A DNA stretch of 64,000 bases from JAXLWB01 sp046328715 (GCA_046328715.1 JAXLWB010000010.1:124001-188000); one strand, 5' to 3'. Shown: positions 15,545-24,167, counted from the stretch's first letter. Notes: generated by a model not told the origin, from the sequence alone. Made by a program: numbers and translations.

Positions 15545-16606
15545 ATGTCAAAAATTGTAATTCTCGGGGCCGGCGTCATGGGCAGTGCATTTTCGATGCC
15601 GCTCACCGACAACGGCCATCAAGTCAATCTGGTTGGCACCCATCTGGATGACAATGAGATTGAAGAAATCCACGAAACTCGTGTCCATCCCCGACTCAAA
15701 ACCAAACTCAATGCGGGTGTCACTCCCTTCACCTATGACCGATTGGGCGAAGCCTTGCAAGGGGCAGAATTGGTCGTCGCTGGTGTCAACTCGCTCGGCA
15801 TTGACTGGGCTGCTGATATCCTCAGCGATAAATTGCCCGCCGATGTGCCGATGCTCTTCCTCACCAAAGGCTTGTATGGCGATGGTAAGAAGTTGCAAAT
15901 CCTGCCCCAGCGCTTCCTCGACCAACTTCCTGCTGACCTGCAATCTAAAGTCAAACTCTGTGCTATCGGCGGACCTTCGATTGCGGGCGAACTGGCCGCC
16001 AATCGTCACACCTGCGTGGTCGTGACTGGCACGGATCCCGCCTTGGTCGAGAAGTTGGCGGGTATGTTGCGCACCCCCTACTATCATGTCTGGACCAACA
16101 GCGACATCGTCGGCGTTGAGACCTGCGTGGCAATGAAGAATGTCTATGCCCTGGCAGTTGGCTTGGTCAATGGCATGTTGGAGCAGGAAGGCAAACATGA
16201 TAATGGTGCGATCATGTACAATGTGGCGGCAGGTCTCTTTGCCCAAGGCGTATGGGAGATCTCCTATATGGTCGAAGTGATGGGGGGGCGGCAGGAAAGC
16301 GTCTATTCGTTGCCCGGCGCGGGCGATCTCTACGTCACCAGCATGGGTGGTCGCAACCAGAAGATGGGACGCTATCTAGCGATGGGTGTACCTTACTCCG
16401 AAGCCAAAAAGAAGTACATGCCTAGCGACACCGTCGAAGGGGCCGAACTGGCGCTTGCCATTGGCCCTACCGTTGAAATGATGGTTGCACGTGGTGAACT
16501 TGACCCGTCCCGCATCCCGCTACTGCGCACCATGATTCAAATCGTCTGCAACGACGAACCGGTTAAGATTCCGTGGGAGAGTTTCTTTGCTGGCTACTCA
16601 AAGTAA
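15545..16606 (+). CDS. Glycerol-3-phosphate-dehydrogenase-like NAD(P) oxidoreductase
   Basis: 353 residues with a Rossmann start IVILGAGVMGSAFSMPLTDN, then FLTKGLYGDG, LCAIGGPSIAGELA, and the catalytic-lysine region ETCVAMKNVYALAVGLVNG, as in GpsA. YSLPGAGDLYVTSMGGRNQK matches the C-terminal substrate loop. It is a clear relative of GpsA but lies in a sugar cluster rather than with lipid genes. Its phosphate substrate could therefore be a tetritol- or other polyol-phosphate instead of glycerol-3-phosphate. It precedes rpiB by 71 bases. Function beyond phospho-polyol dehydrogenase is inferred. Confidence 0.82.
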   Translation: MSKIVILGAGVMGSAFSMPLTDNGHQVNLVGTHLDDNEIEEIHETRVHPRLKTKLNAGVTPFTYDRLGEALQGAELVVAGVNSLGIDWAADILSDKLPADVPMLFLTKGLYGDGKKLQILPQRFLDQLPADLQSKVKLCAIGGPSIAGELAANRHTCVVVTGTDPALVEKLAGMLRTPYYHVWTNSDIVGVETCVAMKNVYALAVGLVNGMLEQEGKHDNGAIMYNVAAGLFAQGVWEISYMVEVMGGRQESVYSLPGAGDLYVTSMGGRNQKMGRYLAMGVPYSEAKKKYMPSDTVEGAELALAIGPTVEMMVARGELDPSRIPLLRTMIQIVCNDEPVKIPWESFFAGYSK

Positions 16607-16677
16607 CACAACTACCACTGCCTAATCTCATTCTGGAGATTGTGGGACTAAGCGATTGAGAGATTTAAGGAGCAACC

Positions 16678-17154
16678 ATGTACGACAAATCGAAACCAAT
16701 TATTATGGGTGCAGATCACTTTGGTCTGCCGTTGAAAAATGCGATTCGGGACTATTTGGTGAAGTTAGGCTACGAAGTGGTAGATCGGGGCGTCAACAAC
16801 GATACGCCGGTAGACTATCCTGACGTAGGGGCGATGGTAGCCGAGGAAGTAGGTGAGGGCAAGTTTGAACGGGGTATCTTGGTCTGTGGCACGGGTGCGG
16901 GCATGGCGATTGTCGCCAACAAGGTGCCGGGTGTACGCGCTGTCTGTGTCAACGATCCCTATACTGCCGAACGTGCAGTGGCCAGCAACAACGCTCAAAT
17001 CATCACCTTTGGCGCTCAGATTACAGGCTCCGTCGTCGCCGAAAAGCTGATCGATGTTTGGCTGGGCAGCGAGTACAAAGGTGGTCGCTCTGCCCCCAAA
17101 GTAGAAAAGATGGAAAAGCTGGACGAGAAATATCGGGCTGTACGAGAAAGATAA
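16678..17154 (+). CDS. RpiB/LacA/LacB family sugar-phosphate isomerase
   Basis: 158 residues. GADHFGLPLKNAI is the substrate-binding start, VDYPDVGAMVAEEV follows, and LVCGTGAGMAIVANKVPGVR includes the catalytic cysteine. The usual GTGIGM is GTGAGM, and the DPYTAERAVASNNAQIITFG segment lacks the RxHN motif pattern typical of ribose-5-phosphate isomerases. Family members act on ribulose/ribose, allose or tagatose phosphates and on D-erythrulose-4-phosphate (DerI). With a DhaK-type kinase and RuBisCO-like protein near by, a tetrose phosphate is plausible. AAGGAG precedes the ATG. Confidence 0.87.
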   Translation: MYDKSKPIIMGADHFGLPLKNAIRDYLVKLGYEVVDRGVNNDTPVDYPDVGAMVAEEVGEGKFERGILVCGTGAGMAIVANKVPGVRAVCVNDPYTAERAVASNNAQIITFGAQITGSVVAEKLIDVWLGSEYKGGRSAPKVEKMEKLDEKYRAVRER

Positions 17155-17157
17155 ATC

Positions 17158-17228
17158 ATGCAGGTTGCAGGTTGCAATGGTAAGCAGCATATAACCTACA
17201 ATTTGCAACCTGCCCCTTGCACCCTTCC
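17158..17228. repeat. GCAGGTTGCAGGTTGCA inverted word repeat
   Basis: GCAGGTTGCAGGTTGCAATGG is mirrored by TTTGCAACCTGCCCCTTGCA. It forms a hairpin in the short spacer between the isomerase and the iron-type dehydrogenase. Confidence 0.65.
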
Positions 17229-17234
17229 TAAATC

Positions 17235-18389
17235 ATGAACTTCGAATTCGCAACCGCCAACCGCATCATCTTTGGACCAGGTACGCTCAAACAGGTCGGC
17301 CCCATCGCCGCTAGCTTGGGCAAACAAGCAATCGTCATCACCGGCTCCAAACCCGAACGTGCCCAGCCGCTTTTTGACGAACTCAGCGCCAACGGCATCG
17401 ACCATACCACCTTCACTGTTACCGACGAACCAACCGTCGCCGACACACTGGCTATCAAATCCGCAATCACTAATCCGCAATCCGCAATCGTCATCGCCTT
17501 CGGTGGTGGCAGCGTCCTCGACATGGGCAAGGCCATCGCCGCGTTGTTGACCAATCCTGGCGACCCGCTCGACTATCTGGAAGTGGTAGGCAAGGGCAAA
17601 CCGCCAAGCCAAGCCAGCGCACCGATGATTGCCATCCCGACCACGTCGGGAACCGGCAGTGAAGTGACGCGCAACTCGGTGTTGGCTGTGCCCGAGAAGC
17701 AGGTCAAAGTCTCGATGCGCAGCCCGACCATGTTGCCGAAAGTTGCCATCGTCGATCCACTTCTTACCCTTTCCGTGCCGCCGAATGTGACTGCCTTTAC
17801 TGGCATGGATGCGCTGACACAATGCCTTGAGCCGTTGGTCTCTAGCCGTGCCAATCCGCTCACGGATGGTATTGCCTGGGAAGGATTACGCCGTGCCGCA
17901 CGGTCACTGCAACGGGCGGTTGAAAATGGAAGCGATGCAGCCGCACGTGAGGAGATGGCCTTTGCCAGTTTGTGTGGCGGTCTGGCGCTCGCCAATTCAG
18001 GATTAGGGGCGGTACATGGCTTTGCCGGTCCCTTTGGTGGCATGTTTCACGCCCCACATGGAGCCATCTGTGCTGCACTGCTTGCACCGGTGATGCAGGC
18101 CAATGTGAATGCATTGCGCGAACGGGCACCGCAACATCCCGCACTAGCCCGCTTTGCGACGATTGCCGAAGTGGTTTGTGACAGTTCGCTGGTGGAGGTC
18201 GAAGATGGCATCGAACGTATTGCCGCGCTGACCAAAAATCTGAAGATCTCGCTGCTTTCTTCTTATGGCTTCTCTCGATCAGACTTCGCTACGCTCATTC
18301 CCAAAGCGCAAGCCGCCAGCAGCATGAAGGCCAACCCGATCCCACTGACCGACGCCGAGCTGACGAGTATTCTTGAACAGGCATTGTAG
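17235..18389 (+). CDS. Iron-containing alcohol dehydrogenase
   Basis: 384-residue Fe-ADH. IIFGPGTLKQVG opens the NAD-binding lobe, IAFGGGSVLDMGKAIA binds the dinucleotide, and IPTTSGTGSEVT follows. Metal ligands lie in GMDALTQCLEP (Asp, then Glu region) and GAVHGFAGPFGGMFHAPHG (two His). It interconverts an alcohol with an aldehyde or ketone. Codons for KSAITNPQSAIV (17455-17492) are made of AATCCGC-type heptamer words, like the intergenic repeats, so a repeat has been absorbed into the protein just before the GGGS loop. The stop lies in the stem of the terminator at 18386-18413. Confidence 0.9.
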   Translation: MNFEFATANRIIFGPGTLKQVGPIAASLGKQAIVITGSKPERAQPLFDELSANGIDHTTFTVTDEPTVADTLAIKSAITNPQSAIVIAFGGGSVLDMGKAIAALLTNPGDPLDYLEVVGKGKPPSQASAPMIAIPTTSGTGSEVTRNSVLAVPEKQVKVSMRSPTMLPKVAIVDPLLTLSVPPNVTAFTGMDALTQCLEPLVSSRANPLTDGIAWEGLRRAARSLQRAVENGSDAAAREEMAFASLCGGLALANSGLGAVHGFAGPFGGMFHAPHGAICAALLAPVMQANVNALRERAPQHPALARFATIAEVVCDSSLVEVEDGIERIAALTKNLKISLLSSYGFSRSDFATLIPKAQAASSMKANPIPLTDAELTSILEQAL

Positions 18390-18413
18390 GACAAGAATAC
18401 TTTCTTGTCCTAC
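18386..18413. terminator. Bidirectional terminator (GTAGGACAAGAA palindrome)
   Basis: GTAGGACAAGAA-TACT-TTCTTGTCCTAC forms a perfect 12-bp stem. It includes the stop codon of the iron dehydrogenase and is followed by GTTTT on the plus strand, between converging genes. A related palindrome lies at 24137-24163. Confidence 0.75.
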
Positions 18414-18416
18414 GTT

Positions 18417-18986
18417 TTATGCTTCACGGATGCGTCCACCTGGATGTTCGGGACGGGTTAGCGCACGGATAAGTTCTTGCTCTGCTGGATAACGTTCGAG
18501 GAGTACTTGTCGCTCTGCGAGGATAAAGTCAGTGACTGTAAAACCGGGAGCCATGGTCGTGCCAATCAGCGCCCAGGAGCCGCCAGGCACAAGGTGGAAG
18601 CCTTGCCAGATATCACGCCGTGCCACGTATTGAATCTGTTGCCCATTTAGCAAATCCTGTCCCAAGATTACTCGCTGGCTGCTGCCATCAGGATAGAGTT
18701 GTAACATCTCAATCGGGTCGCCCAGATAGAAGTGATAGACTTCATCGGTTGGCAACTTGTGCATGGCTGAAAATGAGTCTGCCTCATTGGTGAGCAGCGC
18801 GTAGATCGCTGTTCCGAAAGGTTTCTCGCCGATGTAGCGCACTGGCAGGGCCGAGGCTGGAATGATCTCGCTCGACCGCCAGTTTTGACGAAAGAGTCCA
18901 CCTTCGACTGGGAGTGCTTCTAACTTCAGAAAGTCAATAATTTGCTGTGCGGTAGGAGCTGAGGGAAGTGTAGCTTTCATCTTCAT
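18417..18986 (-). CDS. Cupin_5 (DUF985) family protein
   Basis: 189 residues. The sequence has the cupin_5 order: IIDFLKLEALPVEGGLFRQ, TAIYALLTNEADSFSAMHKL, TDEVYHFYLGDP, then GFHLVPGGSWALIGTTMAPG. His residues in MHKL and YHF fall in the metal site of this cupin group. Members have unknown or varied activities; no enzyme assignment is justified. The gene is convergent with the iron dehydrogenase and lies downstream of the choline-sulfatase gene on the same strand, with a hairpin between. Confidence 0.82.
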   Translation of the reverse strand: MKMKATLPSAPTAQQIIDFLKLEALPVEGGLFRQNWRSSEIIPASALPVRYIGEKPFGTAIYALLTNEADSFSAMHKLPTDEVYHFYLGDPIEMLQLYPDGSSQRVILGQDLLNGQQIQYVARRDIWQGFHLVPGGSWALIGTTMAPGFTVTDFILAERQVLLERYPAEQELIRALTRPEHPGGRIREA

Positions 18987-19008
18987 TTTGACGGTTCACC
19001 GTTTGAGA

Positions 19009-19069
19009 GCGTCTTCCGGGAAGGACATATTGCTAGAGTTTCTTTTCGGCTAGACTCTTCCCGGAAGAG
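19009..19069. repeat. TCTTCCGGGAAG inverted repeat
   Basis: GTCTTCCGGGAAG and CTTCCCGGAAGAG are inverted copies about 30 bases apart between the sulfatase and cupin_5 genes (both minus). The stem is 12 bp. A T-run is missing, so it is more likely a processing or repeat element than a terminator. Confidence 0.5.
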
Positions 19070-19070
19070 A

Positions 19071-20648
19071 CTATTGATTTCCCACATAGGCCATCGACCG
19101 ATAGCGTGTGACCTCTTTCACTGGCTTGGGTGCCTCGACTGCCGGATAGCGCGATAACCTCAGCAGTTCCCAAAACTCCTTGTGATTGCGTACATATTGC
19201 TGTGTCGCATCTTCAAAGGGTTGATGATCCCAGGCTTTGTTTTTGCCCAGGGCCAATGCTCTGGAAATCAGGTGGCGTCGTTGCTGGCTGGCAATGATCC
19301 GTCGCTGCAAGTCAGCAATGTCCCAATGGGCATGCAGTTGCCGGCGAAAATCTTCGAGAACCGTGCCGTAGCGTGGATCAGGCGCAAGATTTTGCACTTC
19401 TTGCGGATCCTGCGCTAAATCATAGAGCAGTTCGGGATCGTCAGGGGTAAAGATGTATTTGTAGCGTCCCTGCCGGATCATCAAGTGCGGAGCAGCGATA
19501 CCTTCAGCGAGATATTCAACGTAGGCGACATCCTTAGCCTGTGAGTCATCGCCCTGCAGCAAGGGTAACAAGCTACTTCCTCTACTAAAGCTTGGTAGCG
19601 TGCCCTCGGGATCGGCGAGAGCAACCAACGTTGGCAACAGATCGACCAACGAGACGACGCTACTCACGCGCCGAGCAACAAACCGTCCTGGTGCATGGAC
19701 GAGGAACGGGATGCGCGCCGATCCATCAAACATCGACATCTTGTACCACAAACCACGTTCACCCAACATGTCACCATGATCGGCGGTGAAGATGATGATC
19801 GTATTTTCGTATTGACCTGTCGCTTTGAGGGTAGCGATCAGTTGGCCGATCTTGTCATCGATGTAGCTGAGGCTAGCATAATAGCCGTGGCGTGCATCCC
19901 GAATCTGCTGCTCGCCGATCTCGTATTCATCGCTGGCACACATCTGCCAGAGCCGTTGGCTGTGGGCGTCCAACTGTTCAACGGGCAAGGCGGGGATTGA
20001 GGGCAGATCGATCTCATCATCCCGGTAGCGATCCCAATATTCTGGCGTCATAATGTAGGGATCGTGGGGATGGGTGAAGGAGACAACCAGGCAGAAGGGA
20101 CGTTCGTCACCATCACGCACCAGCGAACGCAGCTTGCGCTCGGCCTGGAAGGCGACATCGTCGTCGTAGTCGATGTCCATTGATGCCACACAAGGGCCAG
20201 CAGTGATGACACTGTGCATGGTGTGATACCACTCCAACATCCGCTCAGCATGTTGCCAATCGGGTGTCCAGGTGTAATCTGCCGGGTAGACATCGGTGGT
20301 CAGGCGCTCTTCGAAGCCGTGTAACTGGTCGGGGCCTACAAAGTGCATCTTACCCGAAAGAATCGTGCGATAACCCAGCACACGCAGCGCATGAGTGAAG
20401 CAGGGGATCGCCGAAGGGAATTCAGCCGCATTGTCATACGCCCCGATTTGCGAAGGCAACAGTCCACTCATCATCGAGAAACGAGATGGGGCACAAAGCG
20501 GACTGTTGCAGTAGGCATTGTCGAAGACGACTCCTTGATCGGCCAAGGCAGCCAAATGTGGCATTTTAACCACAGGATGCTGATAGATCGGTAGCCACTG
20601 TGCAGCAGCCTGATCGGCTTGGATAATCAGAATGTTTGGTGCGTTCAT
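19071..20648 (-). CDS. betC: Choline-sulfatase-like sulfatase
   Basis: 525-residue type I sulfatase. NILIIQADQAAA begins the metal-binding core and PLCAPSRFSMMSG holds the C-x-P-S-R signature whose cysteine becomes formylglycine. LSGKMHFVGPDQLHGFEERL and TTDVYPADYTWTPDW are strongly typical of BetC. TADHGDMLGERGLWYKMSMF provides the second metal/His region. It would release choline and sulfate from choline-O-sulfate, giving sulfur or a betaine precursor. No signal peptide is seen, so it is cytoplasmic. No choline oxidase or transporter genes sit beside it. The maturing FGE is not in this window. Confidence 0.85.
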   Translation of the reverse strand: MNAPNILIIQADQAAAQWLPIYQHPVVKMPHLAALADQGVVFDNAYCNSPLCAPSRFSMMSGLLPSQIGAYDNAAEFPSAIPCFTHALRVLGYRTILSGKMHFVGPDQLHGFEERLTTDVYPADYTWTPDWQHAERMLEWYHTMHSVITAGPCVASMDIDYDDDVAFQAERKLRSLVRDGDERPFCLVVSFTHPHDPYIMTPEYWDRYRDDEIDLPSIPALPVEQLDAHSQRLWQMCASDEYEIGEQQIRDARHGYYASLSYIDDKIGQLIATLKATGQYENTIIIFTADHGDMLGERGLWYKMSMFDGSARIPFLVHAPGRFVARRVSSVVSLVDLLPTLVALADPEGTLPSFSRGSSLLPLLQGDDSQAKDVAYVEYLAEGIAAPHLMIRQGRYKYIFTPDDPELLYDLAQDPQEVQNLAPDPRYGTVLEDFRRQLHAHWDIADLQRRIIASQQRRHLISRALALGKNKAWDHQPFEDATQQYVRNHKEFWELLRLSRYPAVEAPKPVKEVTRYRSMAYVGNQ

Positions 20649-20699
20649 CGGTTCGATGGTAGAAATTTCTTGGAAAATAGGATTGTAGTATCCACTCTG

Positions 20700-23600
20700 C
20701 TACTTTACTCGCTGCCATACGATGTGGTGGCATTTTGCGCCGACATCACCTTGATGGTTGATATTCACTACGGGACTGATTGGCGAACCATCGTCGCCCA
20801 GTACGACGACACTAAAGCTACGAACACGGAAATCGATTGGAATGTCCCACTGCCCAAAGTCAGCTGCGCCCGACTTGCTCATGCCGTCGATGATGTTTCC
20901 CCACTGGTCCACTGCGCGCACATGAATGCCTGCTACAGGTCCACCATCGGCGTTCAGCACTGTTCCCAGAATGTAATGGCCGGGACAATTGTTGTCCTCG
21001 TAAAAGTTGGCTGCTAGATAGCCGATATTACGTGATGAAATTTCTTGAGCAATCACAGGGGTGGGTGTTACAGCGTCTGGGGGCGTTGGGGTTGCTGACG
21101 GTGTTGGCGTGATTCGTGGCGTGCGTGTTGCGCTTGGCGTAAGGGTGACCGTGATCGGCTGGGCCGTAACTGTGACAGTGGCTGTCTGGGTGATGGTGGG
21201 GCTTTGTGCCGCCTCACTCGCCAGGATCTCTTGTGTCAGATCCGGATAGACCACGGTTGCGACTGCGTTCTTGCCAAACAAGCTATGCACAATGCTAGCG
21301 ACTGTGCTGCATGGGCCAAAGTGAATCGACGTGCCAACCTGCCCACTCCAGAGAATGGCGTCAAGTCGCTCTTTGGCGATTTTGTCGTTGACCTGATCGG
21401 GGATCGGGACAAATTGCCACTGGCTTAAACCAGGAAGCGGCAGGCTGGGAGCTAGTTGCAAACTGTCGAGCCGGTTGCCGATCGCCGGTTGGATAGGTGC
21501 CAGTTGACCGAAACCGGAAGGCAGCGTCAACAAAGTTCGTTCGGCGCCGCGCGGTGTCGAACAGACCCCAGCAAAATAAGTGTTGCCACCATTGGTCACA
21601 TTGACCCTGGCCACGCGGTCGCGCATGGCAATGCTATCGCCTGTGGGGCCGTTGCGCCCTGATTTTTCCAACCAATCCGTCGTGTAAAACTCACTCTTGC
21701 GCGAACAATAGATCTCTTTGGGGCATTCCAGTTCCCGCTCGACAACGCCAGCAGGCGGTTCAAATTGCCAATAGGCGGGGTCAGTAGAAACTCCCAAAGT
21801 CCCTTCTACCAACTTTGTATCGGTCAGTACACGTGTTAGGAATTTGTTCCAGATCGGCGCAGCACCAGTAACGCCGCTTGCACCGAGCATCGGTCGACCA
21901 CTGCTGTTGCCAGCCCAAACACCCACCACCAGATGACGGGTGAATCCAACCGTCCAGTTGTCGCGAAAGCTACTTGAGGTGCCGGTTTTGGCTGCGGCAG
22001 GGTAGACCGCCAGATTGAGCGGCGTGTTGGCCCCAAATGCGGGTTGACGCGCTTTGTAGTCCGACATGATGCTCGTCGCCAGGAAGGCTGCTTGGGGCGA
22101 AATCGCCTGCCACCAAGGTGCTTCCGGGTAGAGATTTAGATCCTGACCGGCGGAATCTTTGATGCCCAAAATGTAGCGATACGGTGCGTAGATTCCGCCG
22201 TTGTCGATAGTGTGGAAGACATTGGTCAGGTCGAGCAAGGTGACTTCGTTTGCACCCAGGGTCAAGGGTAGATTATAGGTTCCTGGCTGATCGCTCAGGG
22301 TTGTTAGCCCCATTGCCCGGCCAATCTGAGCCACGCGGTCGGGGCCGACAGCGTCGATGACCTTGATTGCTGGCACATTATAGCTATTGGCAAAGGCGGT
22401 GCGGACGGTGACGGGACCGTGAAATTTGAAGTCGTAGTTGGAAGGGATGTAGGTCTGCACCTTGGCAACCGTATAACGAACCGGTAGATCCCATACAATC
22501 GTCGAAGGACTGATCAGATTGTCGTTGAAGGCAGTGGAATAGAGTACCGCCTTCATGGTGCTGCCTGGTTGGCGTGGACTGAGCGCAATGTTCACCTGGC
22601 CAGAAATGGTGCGGTTGTTGAAATCGGCGCTGCCGACCATCACCAAAATCTCGGCATGGCGAGGCTTAAGCGCCACCAGTGCCCCATTGGTCAGATTAAA
22701 AGGTCCACGTAGCGCATTGACCTGCTCGGAAACGATATTTTGTGCAATCTGTTGCATTTGCAGGTCGAGGGTGGTGGTTACACGTAGGCCAGCACGCCCA
22801 GGAACGATGTTTAGATCCGAAGCGAGTTGCTGCTCTACATAGCGCACGAAATGGGGTGCTAATGTTTCCGATTTGGCGAGTGGCTTAAGATTGATCTGTT
22901 TGCCGAAGATATCATCTGCCTGTGCTGTGGTCAGATAATTGCGCTTCACTAGCAGGTTGAGCACCGTGCGTTGGCGCAGTTTTGTGCCATCAAAGTTGCT
23001 ATAGGGGTCCCATCCCACAGGTGATTGCGGCAAGCCAGCTAGCAGCGTCGCCTGTGCCCAATCCAACTCCTTGACTGACTTGCCAAAATAGGTTTGGGAG
23101 GCTGCTTCGACGCCATAGGCTCCGTTGCCAAAGTAAACAAGGTTGAGGTAGATCTCCAGGATTTCCTGTTTGGTAAGCAGACGGGTGAGATCTTGAGCAA
23201 GGAATATCTCGGTGATTTTGCGGTTAAGGGATTGGTCAAAACGCTTTTCTGGCGGGAAGAAGAGGTTGCGCGCCATCTGCATAGTGATCGTACTGCCACC
23301 AGCACTAATGGCACCATTCTGGAAATTTTGAATCAACGCACCTACCAGACGCTTTTCGTCGATCCCATCGTTATCAAAAAAGGAAGCGTCCTCTGTGGCG
23401 ACGACCGCGTCGATCAGCGTTTGCGGGATGAGATCGATGCTCACCCAGGTGCGTCGCCCCTCACTGACAAGCTCGGCCAAGAATTCCCCATGGCGGTCGG
23501 TAAGAATTGAATGCTCAAAGATGCGAGGCAGCGGGCCGGGTTGGTATTGGCGCATAAAGGCTTCTGCCACTTCTTTTGCAGAACCAGTAGGTCGACTCTG

Positions 23601-23792
23601 GATGGAGTACTCGCGCCGATAGCGGTCTTTGTAAAGCTCATAACGCAAGGGGATGGCACCAGCAGGTGGCAAAAATTGACTGCCTGGAAAACAGGCAGTC
23701 AAGAAAATTGCTAATCCAGCTATCACAACAGCAGTTCGCCAACCTGAACGCTGTGCCCATCGGTGCAGCCATGGTATCGGGAAGCGGGGCAT
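20700..23792 (-). CDS. Class A penicillin-binding protein (PBP1A type)
   Basis: 1030-residue bifunctional peptidoglycan synthase. The glycosyltransferase domain (about 90-270) has catalytic-type E134 in VATEDASFFDNDGID and AGGSTITMQMARNLFF. The transpeptidase domain (about 360-680) has S411-x-x-K414 (PGSTMKAV), S470-Y-N472 and K602-T-G. The His of the usual EDxxFxxHxG is Asn/Asp here. The N-terminus has a hydrophobic segment ending LTAC, a possible lipobox at C34. A Thr/Pro linker (about 890-925) leads to a small C-terminal beta domain. Good ribosome site GGAGGG. It lies upstream of the sulfatase with a 51-base spacer. Confidence 0.92.
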   Translation of the reverse strand: MPRFPIPWLHRWAQRSGWRTAVVIAGLAIFLTACFPGSQFLPPAGAIPLRYELYKDRYRREYSIQSRPTGSAKEVAEAFMRQYQPGPLPRIFEHSILTDRHGEFLAELVSEGRRTWVSIDLIPQTLIDAVVATEDASFFDNDGIDEKRLVGALIQNFQNGAISAGGSTITMQMARNLFFPPEKRFDQSLNRKITEIFLAQDLTRLLTKQEILEIYLNLVYFGNGAYGVEAASQTYFGKSVKELDWAQATLLAGLPQSPVGWDPYSNFDGTKLRQRTVLNLLVKRNYLTTAQADDIFGKQINLKPLAKSETLAPHFVRYVEQQLASDLNIVPGRAGLRVTTTLDLQMQQIAQNIVSEQVNALRGPFNLTNGALVALKPRHAEILVMVGSADFNNRTISGQVNIALSPRQPGSTMKAVLYSTAFNDNLISPSTIVWDLPVRYTVAKVQTYIPSNYDFKFHGPVTVRTAFANSYNVPAIKVIDAVGPDRVAQIGRAMGLTTLSDQPGTYNLPLTLGANEVTLLDLTNVFHTIDNGGIYAPYRYILGIKDSAGQDLNLYPEAPWWQAISPQAAFLATSIMSDYKARQPAFGANTPLNLAVYPAAAKTGTSSSFRDNWTVGFTRHLVVGVWAGNSSGRPMLGASGVTGAAPIWNKFLTRVLTDTKLVEGTLGVSTDPAYWQFEPPAGVVERELECPKEIYCSRKSEFYTTDWLEKSGRNGPTGDSIAMRDRVARVNVTNGGNTYFAGVCSTPRGAERTLLTLPSGFGQLAPIQPAIGNRLDSLQLAPSLPLPGLSQWQFVPIPDQVNDKIAKERLDAILWSGQVGTSIHFGPCSTVASIVHSLFGKNAVATVVYPDLTQEILASEAAQSPTITQTATVTVTAQPITVTLTPSATRTPRITPTPSATPTPPDAVTPTPVIAQEISSRNIGYLAANFYEDNNCPGHYILGTVLNADGGPVAGIHVRAVDQWGNIIDGMSKSGAADFGQWDIPIDFRVRSFSVVVLGDDGSPISPVVNINHQGDVGAKCHHIVWQRVK

Positions 23793-23917
23793 CTTTCCCT
23801 CCTATCACAAGAGAATATATGTTTGCTAAAGTAAGCCTAATCTTATAACGTAGCGAGTCCAAATTCTGTTCCGAAGCTGACAAAGCCAAGAGCAATTTCT
23901 GAACGGGGTGACCACTA

Positions 23918-24000
23918 ATAGAGATGACACTTAAACATTGCACAATCTCCAAGGTATAAGGTCTGAGGCAGATTGTGCAATGTTTAAATAGTGTGTCTAT
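23918..24000. mobile_element. MITE-like palindromic element, copy 1
   Basis: 83 bp with near-perfect terminal inverted repeats of 31 bp: ATAGAGATGACACTTAAACA... and its partner ending ...TAGTGTGTCTAT. The inner 18 bases (TTAAACATTGCACAATCT) are identical in both arms. A second copy with the same arms but a different central 20 bases is at 32762-32843. It is non-coding and far too small to encode a transposase, so a non-autonomous element is the simplest reading. The whole 23793-24092 gap has no gene. Confidence 0.7.
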
Positions 24001-24092
24001 AAGCTACGCTAACTTGACTGGTACTTTCCCACACACTTGTACGAGAAAGTGCGTTCAAGTTTTACCACCGCCGTGACAGTCACGAACCGAAA

Positions 24093-24131
24093 AAGTAAAG
24101 GCCGATCACGTTGACCTGTGATCGGCCTTTC
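24093..24131 (-). terminator. Terminator downstream of tRNA-Cys
   Basis: AAAGGCCGATCAC pairs with GTGATCGGCCTTT (arms 24098-24110 and 24119-24131). Read on the minus strand it is followed by ACTTTTT. Placed 37 bases after the tRNA 3' end. Confidence 0.8.
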
Positions 24132-24136
24132 ACTAA

Positions 24137-24163
24137 GTAGAACAAGAATCGTTCTTGTTCTAC
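24137..24163. repeat. GTAGAACAAGAA palindrome
   Basis: GTAGAACAAGAA-TCG-TTCTTGTTCTAC is a perfect 12-bp stem next to the tRNA-Cys 3' end. It differs from the palindrome at 18386-18413 by one base per arm, so the two are copies of a small dispersed hairpin. Confidence 0.6.
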
Positions 24164-24167
24164 AATA

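Noticed and set aside
15548..16246. 232-codon minus-strand frame inside the GpsA-like gene
   Set aside because: Antisense shadow of a clear Rossmann enzyme; no motif and no ribosome site.
18386..18413. GTAGGACAAGAA palindrome considered as an IS end
   Set aside because: Only 28 bp, placed exactly as a bidirectional terminator between converging genes.
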